This document shows, piece after piece, positions 56,609 to 64,000 of a stretch of DNA of 64,000 nt. This DNA is from Brachyspira aalborgi (GTDB lineage Bacteria > Spirochaetota > Brachyspiria > Brachyspirales > Brachyspiraceae), in assembly GCF_008016455.1 (NCBI RefSeq), contig NZ_SAXU01000001.1, positions 1,302,001 to 1,366,000 on the forward strand. The letters run 5' to 3'. The notes beneath the pieces were generated by a model that was not told the DNA's origin, ran no database searches, and saw only the letters and a program-made list of their open reading frames with translations. Within the stretch, counting starts at the first letter, position 1; every line of letters begins with the position of its first letter. The position numbers were made by a program, and so were the translations under genes.

Positions 56609-57556
56609 TTAAAATATTTTGTCGGCATTTTTTAAAATATATTCTATTGTAAATCCAATAGCTTCGAGAGTTTTAATATCGATTTTATCAATCGTATCTT
56701 CTGAAGTATGATGATATTTATAATCCATATCTATTATATCGATAAAAGGAATTTTATTCATTATAAATGGAATATGGTCGTCCGTTATAATTCCGTAATG
56801 TTCATTAATAAAATAATTTCCAAATCCTAAACTTTTTGCATATTCCCAAATCTTATCGTATATATTCGGATAATAAGCGTAAGCAAGACTTTCGTATTTA
56901 AATTTAGCGTTATAACCTCCAACCATATCTAGAAGTATTCCAAATTTTATTTTTTCCTTTTCTAAAATTTTATCATTTACAAATGCAATGCTTCCTTGAA
57001 TCCAATCCGTTTCAGTTAAACCGTTTCCGTTATTATAAAATAAATTTCCATCGTCTTCCAAATCAAATAAAATAAAACAAATTCCATAATGCAATTTTTC
57101 GTTTTTTAAAGAATTCATAAGCTCAAGCAATACTCCAGAACTGCTCGCTCCGTCATTTGCGCCGTCAATAGGTTTATTTCTGTTTTCAATTTTTTTATCT
57201 TTTTCCGCTACGGAACGACTGTCATAATGGCTCGCTATAATAATATATTCTTCAATTTCGCCTTTCAAAAAAGCGTAAATATTTTCTCCTTTTCTGCCTT
57301 TAATATAAGGAGCTTCAAAATTATGCGTAAAAACTTTATAACCCATAGATTTCATTTCTTCTTTAAAAAATATTCTTGCATTTTTATGCGCTTCGCTTCC
57401 GTAAACTCTCGCTCCAAAATCGACTTGTTTTTTTATATAATTATACGCGTTTGTCGAATTAAAATAAAATTTATTATTTTTGGAAGGACTCGCATTGGCG
57501 TCTTTACATGAATATAAAAGCATCGATATAATAGTTAAAATAAAAATGTATCTCAT
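56609..57556 (-). CDS. M28 metallopeptidase/glutaminyl cyclase-like lipoprotein
   Basis: This 315-aa lipoprotein has a lipobox LLYSC (Cys 17) and a zinc-dependent M28 domain. Zinc and catalytic residues visible are H110 (ASHYDS), D135 (GANDGAS), the Glu of FDLEDDG (about 182-188), Asp in LLDMVGG, and His in DDHIPF. The layout matches both aminopeptidases and glutaminyl-peptide cyclotransferases of this family. Signal and lipobox place it at a membrane surface facing the periplasm or outside. Confidence 0.85.
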   Translation of the reverse strand: MRYIFILTIISMLLYSCKDANASPSKNNKFYFNSTNAYNYIKKQVDFGARVYGSEAHKNARIFFKEEMKSMGYKVFTHNFEAPYIKGRKGENIYAFLKGEIEEYIIIASHYDSRSVAEKDKKIENRNKPIDGANDGASSSGVLLELMNSLKNEKLHYGICFILFDLEDDGNLFYNNGNGLTETDWIQGSIAFVNDKILEKEKIKFGILLDMVGGYNAKFKYESLAYAYYPNIYDKIWEYAKSLGFGNYFINEHYGIITDDHIPFIMNKIPFIDIIDMDYKYHHTSEDTIDKIDIKTLEAIGFTIEYILKNADKIF

Positions 57557-57691
57557 AATTATAGATTTTCAATTTATTATTTGTAAACGATTTTATTATA
57601 TAACATTTTTATATATTGTCTATATTTTTAATATTTGAGAAAATTCATTATTAAACATATTGAATAAAGAATTTAAGAAATAGGTTTATTT

Positions 57692-58549
57692 TTATGTAAA
57701 AAACCTCGCGTATATTCCGCAAGGAAGAATTAATTTTGAATTTTCTATCGGTATTCCAATCTCTCCGCTTTCAAAAAATCCTTTATTTTTTATATTTGTT
57801 TCTAAAATATTTTTTAAAGATATATGAGAAAAACTTGCAGTATAACAATTAATTAAAAAAAGTATAGGCTCGTCAGATAATAATTTTACGCATTCTTTCA
57901 TTAATCTTGTTAAGCTTGTTTCTATTTGCCAAAGCTCGCCTTTAGGTCCTCTGCCGTAAACTGGAGGGTCCATTATAATAATATCGTATTTTCGTCCCCG
58001 TCTCGATTCTCTTAAAACAAATTGAATAACATCTTCTATAATAAACCTTACTTTTTTATCTTCAAGTTTATTTAACTCTATATTTCTTTTCGCTTGTCCT
58101 ACAATTTTTTTTGAAGCGTCAACATGCACAACTTCTTCGCATCCCGCATAAGCGCAAGAAATAGTAGCGCCTCCCGTATATGCAAATAAATTTAAAGCCT
58201 TTATATTATTTTTTTTAGATTGTTTTATTTTATCAATTATGAATTGCCAATTAACCGCTTGCTCGGGAAAAAGTCCGATATGTTTGAAATTGGTAAACTC
58301 TATATAAAACGATAAATCTTGATATTTGATAATAAAATTTTCTTTCGGCTTATTTATATATTCCCAATAACCGCCGCCTTTATTTGAACGATGATAAATA
58401 GCGTCTAAATTCTCCCATTTGTTTTTTTGCTTTGCCCAAATAACTTGAGAGTCGGGACGAGAGATTAAAAAATTTCCGATTCTTTCTAATTTTTCTCCGT
58501 CTCCGCAATCTATTATTTTATAATCGTTCCATTTATCCGCTAAAAGCAT
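57692..58549 (-). CDS. Class I SAM-dependent methyltransferase (RlmI/RlmL-like)
   Basis: This 285-aa methyltransferase has a SAM-binding motif NLFAYTGGATISCAYAG (about 120-136), an acidic VHVDAS strand (about 141-146) and the catalytic DPPVYGRG (about 194-201). This pattern is typical of COG1092 rRNA m5C or m2G methyltransferases. It lacks a PUA domain and so is shorter than RlmI. It lies 19 nt downstream of motB on the same strand, where spirochaetes usually have fliL, so it may ride on the motility operon. The exact RNA substrate is unknown. Confidence 0.82.
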   Translation of the reverse strand: MLLADKWNDYKIIDCGDGEKLERIGNFLISRPDSQVIWAKQKNKWENLDAIYHRSNKGGGYWEYINKPKENFIIKYQDLSFYIEFTNFKHIGLFPEQAVNWQFIIDKIKQSKKNNIKALNLFAYTGGATISCAYAGCEEVVHVDASKKIVGQAKRNIELNKLEDKKVRFIIEDVIQFVLRESRRGRKYDIIIMDPPVYGRGPKGELWQIETSLTRLMKECVKLLSDEPILFLINCYTASFSHISLKNILETNIKNKGFFESGEIGIPIENSKLILPCGIYARFFT

Positions 58550-58568
58550 ATTTTATTTTTTATTATTT

Positions 58569-59372
58569 TTATCTTTGATTATAATAAGTGACATCGCTTC
58601 TAACTATAACTATATCGACTCTTCTATTTAAGGCTCTTCCGTCAGGCAAATCGTTTGAAGCCATAGGACGAGTGTCGGCATATCCCGCGACTGAATATTT
58701 ATTTCTATCTAATTTTCCCGTTTGGTCATTTTCAAATAATTTTTCTAAAATAACTATAGCTCTTGCAGCAGAGAGTCCCCAATTATTTCCAAATTGTCTT
58801 TCAAGTTGACTTCCTGGAATTATAGCTCCCGAATCGGTATGTCCTTCTATTCTTATCTCGTTAGGCAAACCGCTTAAAACGGATGCAAGTTTAATAAAAG
58901 TTTCCGTATTATTTTGATTTTCTACTAAATTAGTTCTTCCCGATTCAAAATATTGGTCCGCTCCAAGCGTTATTACAAATCCTCTTTCATCTTCCGTCAC
59001 TCTTATTTTTTTACTTTTTATTTCCGATTCCAAAACCGAAGTGGCTTCATCTATACTTCTGCCCATAGAATATCCTCTATCAGCGCTTGGCAAAGTTTCG
59101 GCGCTCGCTCCTCCGTATATTAAACTGCTTTGAGATAAAGTAGCTCCCCCGTCCAAAACGCCAAAAGAACCTTGAAACGCTGTGGCTATAAGTTGCATTG
59201 CGGAATTTTGAGATAAAGCCGCTTCCATTGAGGCAAGCAACATAACGAAGAATGTTAAAACCAAAGTTACGAAATCTCCGTAAGTTTGAAGCCATAAAGG
59301 AGCGGAAGGTCCTGGAACTTGAGCTTTATCTCCCGCTTTTTTAGCTTTTTTACCAAATTTAGTAGTAGCCAT
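58569..59372 (-). CDS. motB: Flagellar stator protein MotB
   Basis: This 267-aa stator subunit anchors to peptidoglycan through a C-terminal OmpA-like domain (about 140-255; GHTDSGA near 178). The single membrane helix (about 34-55) starts next to D33 (QTYGDFVTLVLTFF), the conserved proton-binding Asp. The N-terminus is short, basic and cytoplasmic. AAGGAT precedes the ATG. With MotA it forms the ion channel that drives the periplasmic flagella. Confidence 0.94.
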   Translation of the reverse strand: MATTKFGKKAKKAGDKAQVPGPSAPLWLQTYGDFVTLVLTFFVMLLASMEAALSQNSAMQLIATAFQGSFGVLDGGATLSQSSLIYGGASAETLPSADRGYSMGRSIDEATSVLESEIKSKKIRVTEDERGFVITLGADQYFESGRTNLVENQNNTETFIKLASVLSGLPNEIRIEGHTDSGAIIPGSQLERQFGNNWGLSAARAIVILEKLFENDQTGKLDRNKYSVAGYADTRPMASNDLPDGRALNRRVDIVIVRSDVTYYNQR

Positions 59373-59407
59373 TATAAATCCTTAATTCTATTCCCAAATA
59401 AATTATA

Positions 59408-60199
59408 TTATCTATCTCCAACTTGTTCATTAACTTTTTGTCTTTGAGCAGGCGGAAGGAAAGATACCAATTTATCTTTAACTATTCTTGGATTATCTCC
59501 AGCCTGTATAGATAATATCCCTTCTATCATAATTCCTTTTATCAAAGCTTCGCTTGAATGTCTTGATGCAAGTCTTCCAGCTATAGGCAATGCAAAACCG
59601 TTAGCTATAACCGAACCGTAATAAGTCGTGATAAGAGCTACAGCCATACCAGAACCGATTGCTTCAGTTCCTCCGCCTCCGCCTAAACTTCTAAGCATTA
59701 TAACCAAACCTATAAGCGTTCCTATCATACCCCAAGCTGGATATAATGAAGCGGCGTCTTCAAATACTTTTCTTACGGTATCATGTCTCGCCTCAATATT
59801 ATCAATTTCCGTATTCAATATATTTTTTACAAGTTCTGGGTCCGTTCCGTCAACTACTAATTGCATGCCTTTTTTTAAGAAAGGGTCTGAAACTTCTTGT
59901 ATATCGTCTTCCAATACCAATAAGCCTTCTCTTCTTGCTTTCTCTGAAAAACTTATTAAGGTTATTATCATTTGGGCTTCGTCAAAGTTTGGTTTTGTTA
60001 AAAGAATTTTTATGGCTTTTGGAACTCCCAATACGGTTGATAAGTCATTAGCGACTAAAAGCGAAGTGCTTCCTCCAAGTCCTGTAACAACTAAAGACGC
60101 TATATCGACCATGTGTCCGACATTACCGCCTCCTGAAATAATACCGAATAAGTTAATTACTATAACGGCTACAAAGCCTATAGGCACTATTATATCCAT
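59408..60199 (-). CDS. motA: Flagellar stator protein MotA
   Basis: This 263-aa inner-membrane stator subunit has four predicted helices. The large cytoplasmic loop between helices 2 and 3 (about 65-145) contacts the rotor. The conserved SLYPAWGMIGTLIGLV segment (about 153-168) contains the Pro implicated in torque coupling. The motB gene follows 35 nt later on the same strand. Confidence 0.94.
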   Translation of the reverse strand: MDIIVPIGFVAVIVINLFGIISGGGNVGHMVDIASLVVTGLGGSTSLLVANDLSTVLGVPKAIKILLTKPNFDEAQMIITLISFSEKARREGLLVLEDDIQEVSDPFLKKGMQLVVDGTDPELVKNILNTEIDNIEARHDTVRKVFEDAASLYPAWGMIGTLIGLVIMLRSLGGGGGTEAIGSGMAVALITTYYGSVIANGFALPIAGRLASRHSSEALIKGIMIEGILSIQAGDNPRIVKDKLVSFLPPAQRQKVNEQVGDR

Positions 60200-60257
60200 A
60201 TTTTACTCTCTAAAAAATTAATTAAAAAATATTTATATCAAAATTACTGCTATTATT

Positions 60258-60482
60258 CTATTCTTCATTTCCATAAAAAGACGGTTTTTTAATAGTATCT
60301 TCGTTTATAATTCTTTTTCTATATTCTATAATTCTGTTTAATACCGTTTCAAAACTGTCTTTTGTAACTATCTTTCTTCCCGAAAGCATAGTTATAACTA
60401 AATCAGGAGTCTCTTCCATAAACTCTATTTGATGCGGATTAACATATAAAATCGTTTTATCAAATCTCGTTATATGTATCAT
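60258..60482 (-). CDS. flbD: Flagellar protein FlbD
   Basis: This 74-aa protein is the small FlbD found between flgE and motA in many spirochaetes and Firmicutes. The start MIHITRFDKTILYVNPHQIE and following segment TPDLVITMLSGRKIVTKDS are typical of the family. Its function is not well defined. The length is normal. It lies about 55 nt from flgE and 58 nt from motA, in the same orientation. Confidence 0.9.
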   Translation of the reverse strand: MIHITRFDKTILYVNPHQIEFMEETPDLVITMLSGRKIVTKDSFETVLNRIIEYRKRIINEDTIKKPSFYGNEE

Positions 60483-60537
60483 TAAAACTCCCGATTAATT
60501 ATACTATAAAATAATAAATATGTCTATTTACTATTAT

Positions 60538-61860
60538 TTATCTTTTAAGCGCTATAACTTCTTGAAGCATTTGGTCCGCGGTAGTTATAGTTCTTGCATT
60601 TGATTGAAAGCCTCTTTGAGTTACTATCATATCTGTAAACTGTTCGCTCAAATCTACATTCGACATTTCTAAAGTTCCCGCTTTAATAGAGCCTCTGCCT
60701 TCAACAGCCGCAGGTCCTATATTAGCAGCTCCCGAGTTATTGCTTTCCACAAATAAAGTGTCTCCCGCTTTTTCCAATCCGCCCGCATTATTAAATTTTG
60801 CTAAAGCGACTTGTCCTAATGTCTTTCTATTTCCGTTTGTAAATACTCCCGTTATTTGTCCGCTATCGTCAATGCTAAATCCTTCAAGCATTCCCATCGT
60901 ATAACCGTCTTGCTCAATCGCTTTTGTAGTTGAAGGAGATTCAAATTGAGTAATTCCGTTAAATAAACCAACCTCGCCAAGAGTCAAGTAAATAGTTTGT
61001 TCAACTTCGCCTTCAGTTCCTTGATAAGTAAAAGAAACATTTGGCATTAAAACTCCTTCTTCTTGAGTTTGTCCGCCATCGCTTACGGATATTAAAGAGC
61101 CTGCATCGTTAAATACTAATTGAAAAGTATTATTTCCTCCGCCTTGAACAGGGTCGCCAGCGGATACGCTTATACTTCCTTCAGTCGCATCTGGAATTTC
61201 TATAACCATATCCCATCTATTTATATCTGTTCTATTAAAAGTCGCTCTTAATTGTCTTGGTATTCCTGTAGAATCGTAAACCGTAATATCCGATTGATGA
61301 TAATCTGAATTTTTTTGCAAATTACAGAAAAATCTTGTATTTTCCGTAGCCCTTGCTGGGTCCTTTGAGCCGACAGGAATAATTAAATCTTCAATTCCAG
61401 CCGCCGTATTAATTATCATCTCTCCCGTTTCATTCATTTGAGAATTCCAACCTTGCACTTTATAACCGTTTGACGGATTAACCAAATAACCGTTTTTATC
61501 TAAAGAAAAAGCGCCGTTTCTCGTATAAAAAGAATTATTTCCTCTCTTTTCAATAAAGAATCCTTCTCCTTGAATCGCTAAATCGGTATTGACTCCCGTC
61601 ACTTGCAAAGCTCCTTGAGTGTGAATCGTGTCTATAGTGGCAACCATCATACCTAATCCAACTTGTTGAGGATTGATACCGCCTCTATCTTCTTGCGGTT
61701 TAGCGGCTCCGCTTATAGATTGGCTTATCATGTCCTTAAAAGTCACTCTTCCTCTTTTAAATCCGTAAGTATTAACATTGGCTATATTATTTCCAACCAC
61801 ATCCATTCTAGTTTGATGATTTTGTAAACCAGACACGCCGGCAAATAATGAACGCATCAT
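60538..61860 (-). CDS. flgE: Flagellar hook protein FlgE
   Basis: This 440-aa hook protein starts MMRSLFAGVSGLQNHQTRMD behind GGAGG and carries the N-terminal flagellar rod motif (NNIANVNTYGFKRGR) and the C-terminal NARTITTADQMLQEVI helix that pack together inside the hook. K166 and C179, 13 residues apart, match the pair that forms covalent lysinoalanine links between hook subunits in Treponema. The hook operon here runs flgE-flbD-motA-motB. Confidence 0.95.
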   Translation of the reverse strand: MMRSLFAGVSGLQNHQTRMDVVGNNIANVNTYGFKRGRVTFKDMISQSISGAAKPQEDRGGINPQQVGLGMMVATIDTIHTQGALQVTGVNTDLAIQGEGFFIEKRGNNSFYTRNGAFSLDKNGYLVNPSNGYKVQGWNSQMNETGEMIINTAAGIEDLIIPVGSKDPARATENTRFFCNLQKNSDYHQSDITVYDSTGIPRQLRATFNRTDINRWDMVIEIPDATEGSISVSAGDPVQGGGNNTFQLVFNDAGSLISVSDGGQTQEEGVLMPNVSFTYQGTEGEVEQTIYLTLGEVGLFNGITQFESPSTTKAIEQDGYTMGMLEGFSIDDSGQITGVFTNGNRKTLGQVALAKFNNAGGLEKAGDTLFVESNNSGAANIGPAAVEGRGSIKAGTLEMSNVDLSEQFTDMIVTQRGFQSNARTITTADQMLQEVIALKR

Positions 61861-61993
61861 AAGGCGTATTCCTCCAAAAATTTTAATATTTCTTATAAAA
61901 TATTTTCGGTATAATTAAAAATTGCTTAATAGTTTTTATAATAGAAATTGTTATTTGATTTGAGTCTATTTTGAAAATAATTAATTTTTAACT

Positions 61994-64000
61994 TTACCAA
62001 GTAACAATATATTCCGTGTAAATATATCCTTTGCTTATAGATTCCGTAATTGCAACTTCCGAACTGTTAGGATATTTTTGTCTGAATATATTTCCAATCA
62101 TTTCATAATAATAATTTTCTATTGTCAAATCATAATTAGAAAAATAATGCAAATGATAAATAACTTTTCTTTTTTCTATTTTAACTATTTCAATATTAAT
62201 GTTTTTAAATATTTTTTTATTAAAATTAATAATTACTTTCGCTAAAGATTTTCCGCTCAAAAATCTTATTGAAAATTTCTTAAATGAGCTTAATTGATTA
62301 AAATCATATTTCGCCTTATCCGTAATCGCATTTTTTGAACCTTTATAAAAATCTTCGTTAATAACATTTATTGGAATTGTAAACGCGGAAGAGAGTCCAA
62401 ATCTTTTAATATATTTCGCTTTTTTAATATCAATGTATATTAATTTAGATTCTTCGGATATTTTTTCAAGTAAATTATTGAAATTATCTTTTCCTACGAT
62501 ATTTATCATATAACTATACATATTTTTTATAAATTTAAATGTGGCGAATGCATTTTCTCCAATATTTATTTTGTTTTTTAAAGTTTCGTCAAAATCTATA
62601 GAATCGTAATAAGTCGAGGTTTCCTCCAAATTATCTCCGACTTTAGAAATCTCTTCAATATCTTTTACTAAATTAAACATATTCGATATATTTTCGTCCA
62701 TGCCTTTTGTTTTTAAGACTATATCGTTAGAATCCTCCGATACTCTTCTAATGGCGTCTCCGTTATTAATCGATAATTCGGATAATTTTGATAAATCGGT
62801 TAAATCCGCGTATAATTTATTATGGAATAATGTATATTGTTCTCTTATATCTTTAATCGCATCGTATAAAATTGTTATAGAAGATATTATTTCTTTGCTT
62901 GAAGAAGATTTTTCATCGGTAATTTCTTTTAATTTATTCATATTTTCTTCAAAACTTTGAGTTTTAGAAAATATATCGTCTATGGCGGAAATTCTTTCTT
63001 CTATGCTTGATGTTATTAAATCAAATTGTTTTTCCATACCTCTAATAATATTTCCTGCATTTTCAGATTGAGTATTTGTTATAACCGCTAATTTTCTTAT
63101 CTCTTCCGAAATAATACTAAATCCTTTTCCTTGCTCTCCCGCATGAGCGGCTTCTATAGCAGCGTTCATAGCGAGCATATTCGTTTGTTGAGATGTGTCG
63201 ATAGTAGAGTTGACAAAATCGGTAATTCCGCGCATTGAAGAGACAAGATTTTTTACGGCATTCTCCGTTTTTAATATTCTATCTTTGCTGCTTTTAGCTA
63301 AAGTAATTACTTGTTCCGTTTCATCTTTAACTTTAGATATTGACGAAGAAACTTTATCTATATCTAATTGCATATTTGAAGAAGTCGAATAAATTTTACT
63401 AAAATTTTCTAATTGATTATCAATTTTATTTTGAAGAGTTTTTGCCGTATTTCCTACTAAATTTAAATCCGTCAAACTATCGGATATAATTTTATTTATT
63501 TCCAAACTGCTATTTTCAATTTCTTTAATTTCGTTTTCCTGCTTTTGCGCGTTATCTACTATTAATTTAGATGTTTCAATCATAGAGGAAGAAATTTTTG
63601 ATATATCATTAACTTTATCGTTAAGAGAATTATTCTGTTCTTTTGAAAGCTTTATTGTTTTAGCGCCGCTTGAAAAAATATATTGAACCATATGCTGATA
63701 TATATTTATCCAATTACTTATATCTCCAAAAGCGTCTTTAGAAGTTATTTTAGTCGTATTTATAAATATATTATGATTAAAAACTCCCTCTTCAAGTTCG
63801 GAAGATATTTTTTTTAAAGGTTTTAAAGATATTGGAATCGCTATATTAAGAATAATAATTATTATAAGAATCGATATTATAAAAATTGCGATTAATATTT
63901 TATTAATATTATTAAACGAATCTGAAAAATAATTTTGCGGAACAAACATAAGAAAATTATAATTCTCGCTATCAAGTTGTTTTGTAAATAAAGTATAATT
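61994..64000 (-). CDS. Methyl-accepting chemotaxis protein, 5' end outside window
   Basis: The reading frame stays open from 61994 to the window edge, so the first codons are missing; an internal Met at 63949 is not the start. The visible 668 residues begin with the end of an extracytoplasmic sensor, followed by a membrane helix (about 34-56), HAMP-like linker and a long coiled coil. The signalling hairpin includes NMLAMNAAIEAAHAGEQGKG and EEIRKLA. After the coiled coil a further domain of roughly 180 residues ends the protein, which is unusual for chemoreceptors. It probably transmits to CheA/CheW. The receptor stop codon is 133 nt from flgE. Confidence 0.9.
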   Translation of the reverse strand, partial: NYTLFTKQLDSENYNFLMFVPQNYFSDSFNNINKILIAIFIISILIIIIILNIAIPISLKPLKKISSELEEGVFNHNIFINTTKITSKDAFGDISNWINIYQHMVQYIFSSGAKTIKLSKEQNNSLNDKVNDISKISSSMIETSKLIVDNAQKQENEIKEIENSSLEINKIISDSLTDLNLVGNTAKTLQNKIDNQLENFSKIYSTSSNMQLDIDKVSSSISKVKDETEQVITLAKSSKDRILKTENAVKNLVSSMRGITDFVNSTIDTSQQTNMLAMNAAIEAAHAGEQGKGFSIISEEIRKLAVITNTQSENAGNIIRGMEKQFDLITSSIEERISAIDDIFSKTQSFEENMNKLKEITDEKSSSSKEIISSITILYDAIKDIREQYTLFHNKLYADLTDLSKLSELSINNGDAIRRVSEDSNDIVLKTKGMDENISNMFNLVKDIEEISKVGDNLEETSTYYDSIDFDETLKNKINIGENAFATFKFIKNMYSYMINIVGKDNFNNLLEKISEESKLIYIDIKKAKYIKRFGLSSAFTIPINVINEDFYKGSKNAITDKAKYDFNQLSSFKKFSIRFLSGKSLAKVIINFNKKIFKNINIEIVKIEKRKVIYHLHYFSNYDLTIENYYYEMIGNIFRQKYPNSSEVAITESISKGYIYTEYIVTW

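Noticed and set aside
59628-60221. 197-codon plus-strand ORF
   Set aside because: It is antisense to motA, which has clear family motifs, and has no ribosome binding site.

Overview
The window is very AT-rich and comes from a spirochaete, almost certainly a Brachyspira species. The evidence is two copies of the Brachyspira 39-kDa-type variable surface protein (Vsp) gene, a spiro-SPASM protein, the spirochaete flagellar order flgE-flbD-motA-motB, and an rRNA set in which 16S lies about 23.6 kb from 23S-5S. Promoters are easy to read: TTGACA-like and TATAAT-like boxes 16-17 bp apart precede many genes. Most coding starts have a clear GGAG-type ribosome binding site. I found no tRNA gene, no CRISPR array and no insertion sequence.

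Layout. 1-6.4 kb: a vsp gene with a roughly 575-nt repeat-filled leader, a gene-free stretch with duplicated and palindromic sequence, then 5S and 23S on the minus strand. 6.4-16.8 kb: a large membrane protein, then one long plus-strand operon holding a cation:amino-acid/dicarboxylate symporter, MetN, MetI, a lactate/2-hydroxyacid dehydrogenase and four tandem MetQ-like lipoproteins. 17-23 kb: two Rpn-type nuclease genes that look leaderless, a small Asn-rich ORF paired with a membrane protein, a second vsp gene, and an Abi_2/AbiF-type HEPN protein preceded by a short GC-rich hairpin RNA and U-run. 23-31 kb: fabV, a XerC/D recombinase, a large exported protein, trmL, prmC and the lone 16S gene. 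31-39.7 kb: a macrodomain-like protein, McrBC, an ADP-ribosylglycohydrolase, an arginase-family enzyme, and a type II restriction-modification pair downstream of trxB. 39.8-50.2 kb: an AlbA_2-domain membrane protein, murF, an mltD-like transglycosylase, and a type III-like Res/Mod pair in the order res-mod. 50.3-58.5 kb: prfA, a spiro-SPASM protein and assorted enzymes. 58.6-64 kb: motB, motA, flbD, flgE and a chemotaxis receptor that runs off the window edge.

How parts work together. The 9.3-16.8 kb operon looks like a scavenging unit: one ATPase and one permease served by four receptors, plus a dehydrogenase for a 2-oxo/2-hydroxy acid. Genome defence is dense: McrBC, a type II system, a type III system, an AbiF-like HEPN protein, two Rpn nucleases and an ADP-ribose-related pair flanking McrBC. 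The flagellar block supplies the stator, hook and a regulator.

The most unusual object is the AbiF-like gene with its own consensus promoter, a roughly 40-nt hairpin RNA ending in eight T, and a possible alternative pairing with the ribosome binding site. This is the architecture expected of an RNA-antitoxin/HEPN-toxin unit. All functional assignments come from reading the sequence; no database search was run.
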